DNA of 64,000 nucleotides from FEN-1350 sp964386005 (GTDB taxonomy: Bacteria > Planctomycetota > Phycisphaerae > Sedimentisphaerales > Anaerohalosphaeraceae): positions 57,670-121,669 of the forward strand of contig CAYLSB010000004.1 in the NCBI GenBank assembly GCA_964386005.1, given 5' to 3'. Below are positions 1 to 9,353 of the stretch, piece by piece. Below the pieces are notes generated by a model. That model was not told the DNA's origin, ran no database searches, and saw only the letters and a list, made by a program, of their open reading frames with translations. A program made the position numbers and the translations under genes. Numbering within the stretch: the first letter of the stretch is position 1; each line of letters starts with the position of its first letter.

Positions 1-354
1 AGGAAAGTATCCTGCGACGATCTGGCGAATGCCGTAGAGCATCTATGCACGGCCGGAGCGGTTCCTTCTGACATTGCCGCCTACCAGATCATCGGACACC
101 CCGATTCGGATATCCAACAACTCGAAGAAACGATGGAGTTTATTCATTCACTGAGAATCCGCATCATGCTGGCGGATTTCTCCCCCATTCCAGGGACGTT
201 TGACGGGAATCGTTGTAAAGAATACACAGACTTGTCGGAACCACTCAATCACAACAAAACCGCCTTCACAATCCGACGTCTGGGTAGTCACGCCGTGTCT
301 GAACTTAAAGCCCGCTGTCGCCAATTGAATGAACTATTATTGACATCCTCATAA
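1..354 (+). CDS. Radical SAM protein, C-terminal fragment (5' end outside window)
   Basis: The reading frame is open from the first base and ends at a TAA at 352-354, giving the last 117 residues. The stretch YQIIGHPDSDIQQLEETMEF followed by ADFSPIPGT matches the late part of the radical SAM barrel in B12-binding/radical SAM proteins, where a Y-x-x-x-G-x-P motif precedes an E-x-T helix and an F-x-P-x-P-G-T strand. The CxxxCxxC cluster motif would lie upstream of the window, so cluster and cofactor cannot be confirmed. The substrate is unknown. Family call is moderate; the coding call is good because the frame has no stop for 117 codons and ends cleanly. Confidence 0.65.
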   Translation, partial: RKVSCDDLANAVEHLCTAGAVPSDIAAYQIIGHPDSDIQQLEETMEFIHSLRIRIMLADFSPIPGTFDGNRCKEYTDLSEPLNHNKTAFTIRRLGSHAVSELKARCRQLNELLLTSS

Positions 355-531
355 AGTCCGATAATCCCAAGATAGGAGACGGCGGAAAGGGTAAAATGTC
401 AGTAATTGGAGAGGTTATTTGGGCCGATATGAGAATACTTTGTCAAATTTGAAACGAAAAACCGCCGGAAATCGATCTGATGAATCCGATAAAATCCCGG
501 CGAAACTATGGAACGTCTTTCATTTCAAACG

Positions 532-537
532 TATAAT
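532..537 (+). promoter_or_regulatory. Candidate -10 box upstream of the DUF547 lipoprotein gene
   Basis: A perfect TATAAT lies 47 bases upstream of the start codon at 584. The -35 partner is poor (TGGAAC at 509-514 with a 17-base spacer), so this is only a candidate. The rest of the 355-583 gap shows nothing else I recognise. Confidence 0.35.
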
Positions 538-583
538 GGTAAGATTCATGTAAACAGAAGCATGTAGGCAGGATCCTGCGGAA

Positions 584-1864
584 ATGCGAAATTCTATCAT
601 TTTAATGTGTATATTTCTGAGCCAAATCATGGTGGGGTGTTCTGAACCCATCACCAGGCCAACCGCAACTGCAGAACCCGTCTTGATTAACAACCCTTAT
701 GAACCGGAATTAACTCGGGCGGATTTTAGGGAAAGTGGCTTTGTCATTAACCAATCTGAACCTGTCATTCCGCATTCCACTCCAGAAGTTCCGATTGAAG
801 ATGCCCCCGATGCGAGTATCCAACCTCCTCCACTACAACCAGATGTTTTGCCCGATTTAACGGCATCGCCGGAAGCCCCTAAGTCATCCGAGCCATCAGA
901 ACAATCTCCGGAACTCACACCCACCGAATCGAAAACGAACGAACTGCCGGCAGAATCCGAACCACCAGAATCCCAACCGAAACACGAGGTTTCCCAACCT
1001 GATCCTCTTCCAGAGTCCGAAAAGATGGCGGAACCCGAAGTTCCGCTCATTCCGGAGGAAACCCCTGAAGAATTGGAAAAAAAAGCCGAGCAGGAGGCTC
1101 TATCCAAATTACCGCCCTTCTATGCACGATGGACGAACATCCTGAAAACGTATGTCGATGAAAACGGCAATGTGGATTACAACACTCTGCGACGTAAACG
1201 TGGTGATATCATCGAACTTACCCGTCTATTGAATGAATTGGACCCTCAACAGGTTCTATTCTGGTCTCAGGATGAAAAAAAGGCATTGTGGATCAATGCA
1301 CACAATATCTTTACGATCAAATTGATTGTAGATAATTATCCGATCAAACCGAATGTATGGGGTATTTGGTACCCCTCCAGCAGTATCATGCAAATCTCCG
1401 GAGGGCGCGATAAAGTATATTTCAAGGTCATGGATATCGAATACACGTTACGAGAGATCGAACGGGAAATTCTTCTGAAACGATTTGATGATCCACGGAT
1501 TTGTTTTACCCTCAGTTATGCCAGTATGGGGGGCGCATATCTGCGAAACGAACCGTATTATCCTCATCGCCTCGATCGGCAGTTGGAGGATCAAACCCGT
1601 CGATTCATCCAGTCGCCGAGAGGCGCCAAGACGGTAACGACTGAATCCGTTCTTTATTTATCGGATATTTTTGTCTGGTATAAGGATGTACTCATCAAGC
1701 ATTATGGGGAGATTAAGAAGTTTCGCGACCGGCCGGATGATGTTCGTTCGTATCTGAATTGCATTCTTCCCTTTCTCAAACCTGAAGATGTTTCTTTCAT
1801 AGAAACCCAAAATCCCACCGTGAAATATCTCAAGTATGACTGGCAATTAAATGACAAGCCGTAG
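584..1864 (+). CDS. Proline/glutamate-rich lipoprotein with DUF547 domain
   Basis: 426 residues. The N-terminus is a lipoprotein signal ending in a lipobox-like MVGC at residues 16-19. Residues about 60-170 form a low-complexity Pro/Glu/Ser linker. Residues about 180-420 match DUF547: YVDENGNVDY, then LWINAHNIFTIKLI (the family's W-I-N-A-Y-N motif), then DPRICFTLSYASMGGAYLRN (the family's dpR-hfAL-caS-g-p-LR block), then qLe..t..Fi. DUF547 proteins have no established enzymatic role; many are exported. The long linker suggests the domain is held away from the membrane anchor. An AGGA ribosome site at 570-573 supports the start. Anchoring and family calls are strong, function is open. Confidence 0.85.
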   Translation: MRNSIILMCIFLSQIMVGCSEPITRPTATAEPVLINNPYEPELTRADFRESGFVINQSEPVIPHSTPEVPIEDAPDASIQPPPLQPDVLPDLTASPEAPKSSEPSEQSPELTPTESKTNELPAESEPPESQPKHEVSQPDPLPESEKMAEPEVPLIPEETPEELEKKAEQEALSKLPPFYARWTNILKTYVDENGNVDYNTLRRKRGDIIELTRLLNELDPQQVLFWSQDEKKALWINAHNIFTIKLIVDNYPIKPNVWGIWYPSSSIMQISGGRDKVYFKVMDIEYTLREIEREILLKRFDDPRICFTLSYASMGGAYLRNEPYYPHRLDRQLEDQTRRFIQSPRGAKTVTTESVLYLSDIFVWYKDVLIKHYGEIKKFRDRPDDVRSYLNCILPFLKPEDVSFIETQNPTVKYLKYDWQLNDKP

Positions 1865-1916
1865 CCGGTTGGTTATGTAGCCGTTCACTTTTTCATCGGA
1901 TGGATTCTCTTTCGAA

Positions 1917-1945
1917 TTGACGTATTGGCTGTTTGGACGTATAAT
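1917..1945 (+). promoter_or_regulatory. Sigma-70 type promoter of metK
   Basis: TTGACG at 1917-1922 and TATAAT at 1940-1945 are separated by 17 bases, one mismatch from full consensus. It lies 59 bases upstream of the metK ATG. The short leader leaves no room for a SAM riboswitch. Confidence 0.75.
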
Positions 1946-2004
1946 TCCGCTTTGTGTGTTTTCAATAACTCAAGGTTGTATCGTCTGAGCAGGAGATTGT
2001 TTCC

Positions 2005-3204
2005 ATGGCCCGTTCGAGAGGCAAACTCTATTCCAATGACCATAATTATCTTTTCACAAGCGAGTCGGTAACCCAAGGGCATCCGGACAAGATCGCCGAC
2101 CAGATCTCCGATTCGGTTTTGGATGCCATGCTGGCACAGGATCCAAGCTCTCGTGTGGCCTGTGAAACCATGGTCACCACCGGATTGGTCGTCGTGGCCG
2201 GGGAAGTTACCACGCGGGCGGTCGTCGATATCCCAACCGTGGTTCGCCAAACAATCCGTGAGATCGGATATACCGATCCCCATATCGGATTTGACTATGA
2301 CAATTGCGCCGTAATCGTAGCTCTTGGCAAGCAAAGCCCTGATATAGCCAGGGGGGTCAATGAAACATCCGACAAAGAACAAGGAGCCGGCGATCAGGGA
2401 TTGATGTTTGGTTTCGCATGCCGGGAAACTTCGGCGTTGATGCCTCTTCCGATTTATCTGGCCCATGAACTGACCGACCGCTTGACGCAAATGCGGAAAC
2501 GCGGAAAGATCAAATGGCTTCGCCCAGACGGGAAAAGTCAGGTTACGGTGGAATACAATCACAAAGGCAAACCGGTTCGGATTCACACCGTGGTGGTCTC
2601 AACGCAGCATACCGAAGAGGTTTCCCATTCGCAGCTTCGCAAAGAAGTCATTAATAAAGTCATCCTGCCGGTACTTCCGAAAAAAATGGTGGACAAGAAT
2701 CTGATCGTCCATGTCAATCCGACCGGACGATTCGTCATCGGCGGTCCAAAAGGCGATTGCGGCATAACGGGGCGCAAGATTATCGTTGACACTTATGGGG
2801 GTCGAGGCAGTCATGGAGGAGGCGCGTTCAGCGGAAAAGATCCATCCAAAGTGGACCGTACGGCCAGCTATATGGCTCGTTATATCGCCAAGAATATTGT
2901 CGCCGCGGGATTGGCTGATTCATGCGAGGTCCAATTGTCGTACGCAATCGGAGTGGCCGAGCCAATCTCGGTCCTGGTTGATGCCGAGGGAACCGCAAAG
3001 ATCGACGAGCGACGTCTGGATCAGATCGTCAAAGCATTATTCCCGCTGACACCCAAAGGCATGATTCGGCATCTGAATCTGCTACGTCCCATTTTCAAAG
3101 AAACTGCACGAAACGGACATTTTGGCCGCAAGAACGACGATTTTACCTGGGAAAAAACCGATATGATCGCCAAGTTGCGAAAAGCGGCTGGATTCAAAGG
3201 ATAA
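2005..3204 (+). CDS. metK: S-adenosylmethionine synthetase
   Basis: 399 residues, close to the usual 380-400. Makes S-adenosylmethionine from methionine and ATP in the cytosol. Diagnostic blocks are SVTQGHPDKIADQISD near residue 21 (catalytic His 26, Mg-binding Asp), GAGDQGLMFGF near residue 129, and GGGAFSGKDPSKVDRTA near residues 270-286 (the phosphate-binding glycine-rich loop and K+ region), then SYAIGVAEP. The start is fixed by AGGAG nine bases upstream and by the promoter at 1917-1945. It is a single-gene unit closed by a terminator at 3238-3265 that it shares with convergent purH. Confidence 0.98.
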   Translation: MARSRGKLYSNDHNYLFTSESVTQGHPDKIADQISDSVLDAMLAQDPSSRVACETMVTTGLVVVAGEVTTRAVVDIPTVVRQTIREIGYTDPHIGFDYDNCAVIVALGKQSPDIARGVNETSDKEQGAGDQGLMFGFACRETSALMPLPIYLAHELTDRLTQMRKRGKIKWLRPDGKSQVTVEYNHKGKPVRIHTVVVSTQHTEEVSHSQLRKEVINKVILPVLPKKMVDKNLIVHVNPTGRFVIGGPKGDCGITGRKIIVDTYGGRGSHGGGAFSGKDPSKVDRTASYMARYIAKNIVAAGLADSCEVQLSYAIGVAEPISVLVDAEGTAKIDERRLDQIVKALFPLTPKGMIRHLNLLRPIFKETARNGHFGRKNDDFTWEKTDMIAKLRKAAGFKG

Positions 3205-3237
3205 ACACGATAAATCCGACGTATTTTTTCAGAAAAA

Positions 3238-3265
3238 CAGGCCGGACCTGCTTGCGGCCTTTTTT
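3238..3265. terminator. Bidirectional intrinsic terminator between metK and purH
   Basis: GGCCG (3240-3244) pairs with CGGCC (3255-3259) around a ten-base loop and is followed on the + strand by six T (3260-3265). Read on the - strand the same stem is followed by TGTTTTT, so it can also end the purH transcript. Confidence 0.7.
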
Positions 3266-3280
3266 GATTTTGATGTAGGA

Positions 3281-4891
3281 TCAATGTCGGAAATGTCTCT
3301 TGCCGGTAAAGACCATGGCGATTCCGAGTTCATCGGCAACGCGGATCACTTCGTCATCCTTTTTGGACCCACCCGGCTGGATCACACAGGCAATTCCGGC
3401 TCTTGCGGCATTTTCGATATTGTCCGAAAATGGGAAGAAGGCGTCCGAGCCCATGGAGGATCCATGCGACAATTCCCCCGCATGGGCGATGGCGATTTTG
3501 CCGGATTCAACACGGTTCATCTGGCCGGCGCCCACTCCGACCAGCCGTCGATCCTTGACCAGGGTGATCGCATTACTTTTGGTATGCTTGGCCACGATCC
3601 ATGCCACACGCAAATCCTCGAGTTGAGCATCGCTGGGTTTCCGTTTCGTAGGATAACTCAATTCGGCCGGTTCCCATGCCGCCAAATCCCGTTGTTGCAC
3701 AAGCAATCCGCCAACGATACAGCGGACGTCGTACTCATCGCGATTCACCGGACGTCGAACCATCGGTCCGGTTTCAAGAAGACGTACCCGTTGTCCCCAT
3801 GTCTTATGGTTGCGGAGCACATGCAATGCCTCGGGGGAATAATTCGGAGCGACAATGACTTCCGCAAAAAATCCACTCGCGCCTTTGTCTTTTCCGAATC
3901 GATCGTATGATTCCATAATGATCGTCGCCATTTCCTGATCCATATTGCGATTGATCGCAATAATACCGCCAAAAGCGCTGACCACATCTCCCAAATAGGC
4001 CTTTTCATACGCCACGCGAATATCCGGATCTACGGCACACCCACAGGGGTTCATGTGCTTCACAACGACGACAGCCGGATCCTCGAATTCCTTGACCAAT
4101 TCAAAAGCCGCATTGGCATCCATCAAATTGTTGAAACTGATGGGCGTTCCACCCGGCAGAAGCTTTGAATGGCCGACACTGACTTCTCCATCGGACGGAT
4201 AGGTATAATATGCGGCCGTCTGATGGGGGTTTTCGCCGTACCGAAGTTCACGATCCCGCGAAAGCGACAATATAATCTGATCTGGATAGGGAATATCTGC
4301 ATGTTTATTAAGAAAAGCCGCTATCGCCGCATCATAAGCGGCGGTCATCGCAAACGCGGCCCGGGCCAAATCCCTCCGCAAATCCAGGTTCACGGCCCCA
4401 TCGTTGGAATGCATCTCTTCCAGCACACAATCATATTGCTCCGGGCTGGTTACCACAGTCACATACTGATGATTCTTCGCCGACGAACGGACCATACTCG
4501 GACCGCCGATGTCAATATTTTCGATGGCCATTTCCCATGTACAATTTGGATCCGTTATCGTTTTCTCGAAGGGGTAGAGATTGACGCAGACCATATCGAT
4601 CGGATCAATTCCATGCTTTTTCATCGATTCGGCATGGGTATCGTTTTCACGAATCGCCAATAGGCCTCCATGTATTTTGGGATGCAGGGTTTTGACACGG
4701 CCATCCATCATCTCCGGAAATCCAGTCACTGATTCAATTGAAACCACCTTGATCCCGGCTTGCGTGAGTACTTTCGAGGTCCCACCCGTACTAATGATTT
4801 TGACACCCATTTCCGACAATTTCCGAGCGAATTCAACAACGCCCGACTTATCCGATACACTGATCAATGCTGTGCGAATCTTGACTTCCAT
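3281..4891 (-). CDS. purH: Bifunctional AICAR formyltransferase / IMP cyclohydrolase
   Basis: 536 residues, full length. Carries out the last two steps of purine synthesis. The IMP cyclohydrolase domain occupies about residues 1-150 (RTALISVSDKSG, STGGTSKVL, DGRVKTLHPKIHGG). The formyltransferase domain fills the rest, with LRYGENPHQTAAYY near 217 and the catalytic KHMNPCGCA near 270, where Lys and His act in formyl transfer. The C-terminus FTGKRHFRH is typical. CAGGAG precedes the ATG. It is the last gene of a run starting upstream with the ATP synthase genes; the gap to the propeller gene is 50 bases. Confidence 0.98.
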   Translation of the reverse strand: MEVKIRTALISVSDKSGVVEFARKLSEMGVKIISTGGTSKVLTQAGIKVVSIESVTGFPEMMDGRVKTLHPKIHGGLLAIRENDTHAESMKKHGIDPIDMVCVNLYPFEKTITDPNCTWEMAIENIDIGGPSMVRSSAKNHQYVTVVTSPEQYDCVLEEMHSNDGAVNLDLRRDLARAAFAMTAAYDAAIAAFLNKHADIPYPDQIILSLSRDRELRYGENPHQTAAYYTYPSDGEVSVGHSKLLPGGTPISFNNLMDANAAFELVKEFEDPAVVVVKHMNPCGCAVDPDIRVAYEKAYLGDVVSAFGGIIAINRNMDQEMATIIMESYDRFGKDKGASGFFAEVIVAPNYSPEALHVLRNHKTWGQRVRLLETGPMVRRPVNRDEYDVRCIVGGLLVQQRDLAAWEPAELSYPTKRKPSDAQLEDLRVAWIVAKHTKSNAITLVKDRRLVGVGAGQMNRVESGKIAIAHAGELSHGSSMGSDAFFPFSDNIENAARAGIACVIQPGGSKKDDEVIRVADELGIAMVFTGKRHFRH

Positions 4892-4941
4892 GCTCGTCCC
4901 ATCTCCTGTGAATCAATATCATTTGCGCCGTAACCAATCGA

Positions 4942-6075
4942 TTATCGGTTTGGGAGGATTTCAATGCCACCAATCCGTCCCGCGTCGTCAGCAACATAGA
5001 GAACCGAATCCTGCAGATTCACCGCATGATGACGAATCGGGGAGAAATTCATGGCATAACGAATCCGACCGGTTGGGTTGTCAATTGCATACAATACGGA
5101 CGGCAGAACGAAAACATAAGCGGTATCTTCTTGTTCTGTAATCACCTGTTGCCCGGCCGAAAGATTCCAAAGCATCGTTCCCGACTGCTGGTCGATCGCA
5201 TACAATCCCTTTTTCCCGGCCGGTTGATAGACCACTTTCTTACCAAGAACAGGACCCGAACGGTTTGAGACTCCGGTTTGGAAGTTCATCGTCCAACCGT
5301 TATGACCATCGAGGATACTGAGTTTATAGAGCTTGGTATCCATTGCAGCCACATAGATCCATTCCGCGTCCTTGGCGATTGGCGCGAAAACACCTTCGGG
5401 CAAGTCGTATTGCCATTGTTTGGCAGGCGATCCGGAGTCGATTCGAACCACATTGCCACCCTCGGTCGCGAAAACAAGATAATCCTCATCCGCCACGGCC
5501 GAGCTGATTCGCGAATTATTGTCAGCCGTAACGGAAAATCGTTGCCAATATTCCTCCGGAACCAAGGCCCGAAGGCGACCATCGGGCCCGGCCAGATACA
5601 AATGAGAGGAATTACGAATCACTCCAAACATCGTACTGGTTCCAATACTTTTCAGATCCACCGATTCACATATCGTTCCAATTCGGGGATCCACTACCTC
5701 CATGCGATTACCCACCATAAACCATGCTTTTCCGTCATAATAGGACGGTAACCCGATCGGTAAACCTTTCCGGGCCAGAGGTAACCCAAATCGGATCATC
5801 CCTTTATTTCGGTCGATGCAAAACAAATAATTGTTCGTCGTCATGATATACAAATAGCTATCTTGGACGAACAAGCGATCTATCGTTTCACCGGTCTTCA
5901 GCGGAAGGTCCACCTGCCATCCAAGCTTAAGCCCGGCTTTATCCAGTAACAATCCGGATAACAATCGCTTACCGGAATCTTCCTTCGAAACCGCGGCAGA
6001 GTCTGATACGACCATAGTCGAGATCGATAAGCCCACGAACCCAATCCACATCCATTTCTGTACGATTGTTTTCAT
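4942..6075 (-). CDS. Exported PQQ-type beta-propeller protein
   Basis: 377 residues from the ATG at 6075. I chose this start because it begins directly with a signal peptide (MKTIVQKWMWIGFVGLSIST) and has GGGAT upstream, whereas the longer frame adds an unhydrophobic lead. Repeats of the PQQ/BamB kind are visible: NNYLFCIDRNKGMIRF, GNVVRIDSGSPAKQWQYDL, DTKLYKLSILDGHNGWTMNF, KGLYAIDQQSGTMLWNLS and SVLYAIDNPTGRIRYAMNF, each a blade with an L-x-A-I-D-x-x-T-G-x-x-x-W core. This supports a periplasmic propeller used as a scaffold, as in BamB. No quinoprotein dehydrogenase active-site residues were recognised. Upstream is the 97-residue gene, downstream purH. Confidence 0.85.
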   Translation of the reverse strand: MKTIVQKWMWIGFVGLSISTMVVSDSAAVSKEDSGKRLLSGLLLDKAGLKLGWQVDLPLKTGETIDRLFVQDSYLYIMTTNNYLFCIDRNKGMIRFGLPLARKGLPIGLPSYYDGKAWFMVGNRMEVVDPRIGTICESVDLKSIGTSTMFGVIRNSSHLYLAGPDGRLRALVPEEYWQRFSVTADNNSRISSAVADEDYLVFATEGGNVVRIDSGSPAKQWQYDLPEGVFAPIAKDAEWIYVAAMDTKLYKLSILDGHNGWTMNFQTGVSNRSGPVLGKKVVYQPAGKKGLYAIDQQSGTMLWNLSAGQQVITEQEDTAYVFVLPSVLYAIDNPTGRIRYAMNFSPIRHHAVNLQDSVLYVADDAGRIGGIEILPNR

Positions 6076-6119
6076 TGAATAATCCCTGATTGATTCCCAT
6101 GCCCCGTTTTTCGAAGATT

Positions 6120-6413
6120 TCAAACCAAATCCACGTAATCGGCCAGATCCACATGATGCATCTGTTCAAACGCCTTCATTCGTTCAATCCTCTCGATATC
6201 CTCTTTGATTCGACTGGCCAGTTTGAAAATGTATGGTTTACCCGCAAGTCGATTTTTCAGATCGTCCAGCATCGGCTCCCACGTTCCTCCATACAACTGG
6301 GCTTTGAGCACGACAAGCATTCTGTGCTCGTTATCCAGAGCCCGAAGGAATTCGGAAAGGGCCTGATTGTCGGATTGTACCTGTCGATTGTCGAATGATT
6401 CCGGCTGGGCCAT
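6120..6413 (-). CDS. Small conserved-looking protein at the end of the ATP synthase operon
   Basis: 97 residues, no signal peptide or membrane segment. The predicted fold is mostly helical with alternating charged and hydrophobic residues (SEFLRALDNEHRMLVVLKAQ, then ASRIKEDIERIERMKAFEQM), suggesting a helical hairpin. GAGGTG lies just before the ATG. It starts 84 bases after atpC and its end lies 44 bases before the chosen start of the beta-propeller gene, so it is co-transcribed with the ATP synthase or the propeller gene. I do not recognise the family and assign no function. Confidence 0.7.
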   Translation of the reverse strand: MAQPESFDNRQVQSDNQALSEFLRALDNEHRMLVVLKAQLYGGTWEPMLDDLKNRLAGKPYIFKLASRIKEDIERIERMKAFEQMHHVDLADYVDLV

Positions 6414-6497
6414 TCAACACCTCATTTCGCCGCAGCAGTGTATCCGCTCCGCCAACGGGTTTCAACCAAAATCAACCTTATCGGCTGTCAATTTCCA

Positions 6498-6932
6498 TCA
6501 GGCTTCAATTCGGGCGTATTGGCCCATTCGAACAATTTGGGCGGCCTTTTCGAAGTCCATCGTCTCATCCGTCTGACTACTGATATACTCTCCTCCATGA
6601 ACAATACTTCGAGCGCGTGCCATTAGGTCTTTGGCTTTTTCCGGTTCCATCTTCTCGAAGGTCATGACATCATAGGCCAGGACTGTTGCGGTATTATCAT
6701 TGACTCGAACAAAACCGCCATTGACCAGAAAATAGGCATTGGGTCGCCCCACGACTTGCTCGATCCGAACCAATCCAAACCCTAACACACAGAGCAATGG
6801 GCAGTGATTCCGCAGGACCCCCCACTGGCCGTCATATCCTGGGATAACCAAGGATCCGGCCTTTCCCTCGAACAACTTGCCCTGAGGGGTATAGAAGGAT
6901 ATCTGAAAAACACTGCTGGTCAAGCTACCCAT
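6498..6932 (-). CDS. atpC: F1 ATP synthase epsilon subunit
   Basis: 144 residues. The N-terminal beta-sandwich is recognisable from FQISFYTPQGKLFEGKAGSLVIPGYDGQWGVLRNHCPLLCVLG (residues about 9-52) and FLVNGGFVRVNDNTATVLA. The C-terminal region is the helical hairpin that inhibits rotation in many bacteria. It is placed right after atpD, as in most F-type operons. Confidence 0.95.
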   Translation of the reverse strand: MGSLTSSVFQISFYTPQGKLFEGKAGSLVIPGYDGQWGVLRNHCPLLCVLGFGLVRIEQVVGRPNAYFLVNGGFVRVNDNTATVLAYDVMTFEKMEPEKAKDLMARARSIVHGGEYISSQTDETMDFEKAAQIVRMGQYARIEA

Positions 6933-6950
6933 CGATGAACCATCCCCAAA

Positions 6951-8378
6951 TCAGACCGTTCCTTTCCGTCCGCTCTTTTCTTTGGACTCTTCCACCACGC
7001 CAATATACATGAAGGCCGTCTCCGGCAAGTGATCCCACTTGCCCTGACAAATCTCTTTGCAGCTTCGAACCGTTTCCTCCACGGGAACATATTTCCCGGC
7101 AAGGCCGGTAAACTGCATGGTCACGGTAAAAGGTTGAGAGAAAAACCGTTCTAACTTTCGGGCACGGGCAACCGCAAGTTGATCCGCACGACTCAATTCT
7201 TCCACGCCCAGGATGGCCACGATGTCCTGCAAGTCACGATACCGCTGAAGATACTCCAACACCTGCTGGGCCACATCGTAATGTTCCTGGCCGACCACAT
7301 TGGGATCGAGAATACGTGAGGTGCTGGCCAGAGGATCAATGGCGGGATAAATTCCCTTTTCCGTAATCCGTCTCGATAAAACCACAGAAGAATCCAGATG
7401 GGTAAACGTCGTCGCCGGAGCCGGATCGGTCAGATCATCGGCGGGAACATAGACGGCCTGAACGGAGGTAATGGCACCGGCGGCCGTTGAGGCGATGCGT
7501 TCCTGCAGGATTCCCATCTCCGTTGCCAGGGTCGGCTGGTATCCGACCGCAGAAGGAATACGACCCAGCAAAGCCGAAACCTCCGATCCGGCCTGACTAA
7601 AACGGAAGATATTGTCGATGAATAAAAGCGTCTCTGTTCCGCTCATCTCGCACAAGAATTCGGCCATGGTCAGAGCCGTCAGGGCCACTCGCAGCCGAGC
7701 GCCGGGCGGTTCATTCATCTGGCCAAAGACCAGACAGGTGTTTTCGATCACCTTCATCCCCGTATCGCCTATCTGGGTCCGCTGCATCTCCAGCCATAAA
7801 TCATTTCCCTCGCGGGTTCGCTCTCCAACTCCCGCGAAGACTGAATATCCGCCATGTTCTGTGGCAATTCGCGCAATGAGTTCCTGAATCATAACGGTCT
7901 TGCCAACTCCGGCACCGCCAAACAGACCGGTTTTCCCGCCTTTAACGAATGGACAGAGGAGATCGACGACCTTAATTCCGGTCTCAAACATCTCCGATTT
8001 GGCGGATAGGTCCGTAAATTCCGGCGGTTGTCGATGAATCGGCCTTTTTTCCTCGGCATGTACCGGACCACGTCCGTCCACCGCCTCACCCAGCAAATTG
8101 AATACACGGCCCAGGGTCTCTTTTCCAACGGGAACCTTCAAGGGCCCTCCAGTATCGATCACGGGCATTCCCCGGCGAAGACCCAAGGTACTTCCGAGCG
8201 CGATCGCCCGAATCCGGCCGGCCCCAAGATGTTGCTGGACTTCTCCGACCAGATTGATCACGCCGCCGTCGTATTCGCCCTTGATCTCCAGAGCGCTGTA
8301 AATCGGCGGCATCAATTCCGGAGAAAACTCCGCATCAAACACGCTGCCAATAACCTGAATGAGCTTACCGATATTCAT
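6951..8378 (-). CDS. atpD: F1 ATP synthase beta subunit
   Basis: 475 residues. Catalytic subunit of the F1 hexamer. The P-loop GGAGVGKT is near residue 155, followed by GERTREGND (the conserved catalytic Glu), then LLFIDNIFRFSQAGSEVSALLGR, which carries the Walker B strand, and SRILDPNVVGQEHY. AAAGGT precedes the ATG. Lies between atpG (39 bases upstream) and atpC (18 bases downstream). Confidence 0.98.
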   Translation of the reverse strand: MNIGKLIQVIGSVFDAEFSPELMPPIYSALEIKGEYDGGVINLVGEVQQHLGAGRIRAIALGSTLGLRRGMPVIDTGGPLKVPVGKETLGRVFNLLGEAVDGRGPVHAEEKRPIHRQPPEFTDLSAKSEMFETGIKVVDLLCPFVKGGKTGLFGGAGVGKTVMIQELIARIATEHGGYSVFAGVGERTREGNDLWLEMQRTQIGDTGMKVIENTCLVFGQMNEPPGARLRVALTALTMAEFLCEMSGTETLLFIDNIFRFSQAGSEVSALLGRIPSAVGYQPTLATEMGILQERIASTAAGAITSVQAVYVPADDLTDPAPATTFTHLDSSVVLSRRITEKGIYPAIDPLASTSRILDPNVVGQEHYDVAQQVLEYLQRYRDLQDIVAILGVEELSRADQLAVARARKLERFFSQPFTVTMQFTGLAGKYVPVEETVRSCKEICQGKWDHLPETAFMYIGVVEESKEKSGRKGTV

Positions 8379-8417
8379 ACCTTTGTCCTGTCGATGGATC
8401 GTTCACCATTGTCGAGA

Positions 8418-9311
8418 TCAACGTACCGCCTCCACCCCTCCGATGATATCCAACATCTCGTTGGTGATCTGGCTCTGCCGGGCCCGGTTGTATTCTTTGG
8501 TCAAATCACGGATCATTTCCTCGGCATTATCCGTGGCGTTACGCATGGCCACAACCCGGGACAGATGTTCGCTGGCCGCCGCTTCCAGAAAACACCCCGC
8601 GACAACCGTACGAATCATCAATTCCGCCAAACCATTAAAAATCTCCGATGCCGGTGGCGAAAGCAAGAAGTCCTCGAACGCCATTTCCCACGGCCAGATC
8701 ACCGTCGCACGCGTCGTCAGATCATCGATCAGGTCCGTCATCGGAAGGATGTTCAGAGTCTGCGTCTGCTGGCTGGCGGGGGAAAAAAACCGCGTATAGA
8801 TAAATCCGAAATGGCCGATTGCGCCCTTGAGATATTGCTGAACCATTTCATCGGAGATATCCCGAACCTGTTCAGGATCCGGTATCTCATCGAACTGGTC
8901 GAATATTCGTTCGGGTTTAATGCCACGATGATTCAGATAACTGACGATCCGCTTTCCGTGGGCGTAGATCTTCAGCGGCCGGTTGAACCGTGTTGCCATC
9001 TTCAAATGCACATCCAGCATACGACAGACATTGCTGTTGTATGCTCCGCACAAACCCCGATTGCTTCCCGTTACAAAAATCGCATGACATCGAGATTGGT
9101 TTTCCTGCAACAACGCATGGGTAATCGGAGGATTAGCCGATACAATAATGTACGACAATTGCGCCAGCGCGTTAAAATACTCCAGCCCCTCATGCCACAT
9201 CTTATAGTACTGGCGGTAACGAACGGAACTGATGGTCTCCATTGTGTGCGTGACCTTGCTGATATTCTTCGCTGCCGATCGTCGCTGCAGGATTTGTCGA
9301 GTACCCGCCAT
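8418..9311 (-). CDS. atpG: F1 ATP synthase gamma subunit
   Basis: 297 residues. Central rotor stalk. The N-terminal helix MAGTRQILQRRSAAKNISKV and the C-terminal helix with SQITNEMLDIIGGVEAV are the paired coiled coil that inserts into the hexamer. SNRGLCGAYN near residue 82 is the conserved gamma loop. No extra insert of the chloroplast type is evident. Confidence 0.96.
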   Translation of the reverse strand: MAGTRQILQRRSAAKNISKVTHTMETISSVRYRQYYKMWHEGLEYFNALAQLSYIIVSANPPITHALLQENQSRCHAIFVTGSNRGLCGAYNSNVCRMLDVHLKMATRFNRPLKIYAHGKRIVSYLNHRGIKPERIFDQFDEIPDPEQVRDISDEMVQQYLKGAIGHFGFIYTRFFSPASQQTQTLNILPMTDLIDDLTTRATVIWPWEMAFEDFLLSPPASEIFNGLAELMIRTVVAGCFLEAAASEHLSRVVAMRNATDNAEEMIRDLTKEYNRARQSQITNEMLDIIGGVEAVR

Positions 9312-9353
9312 ACGTTAGAATCCCCACGGCGTAATGTATCCCCACTGCATCGC

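Noticed and set aside
697..1107. Serine/glycine-rich - strand frame in the DUF547 gene
   Set aside because: It is the complement of the Pro/Glu-rich linker.
1865..2004. SAM riboswitch before metK
   Set aside because: The leader from the promoter to the ATG is under 60 bases with no SAM aptamer elements.
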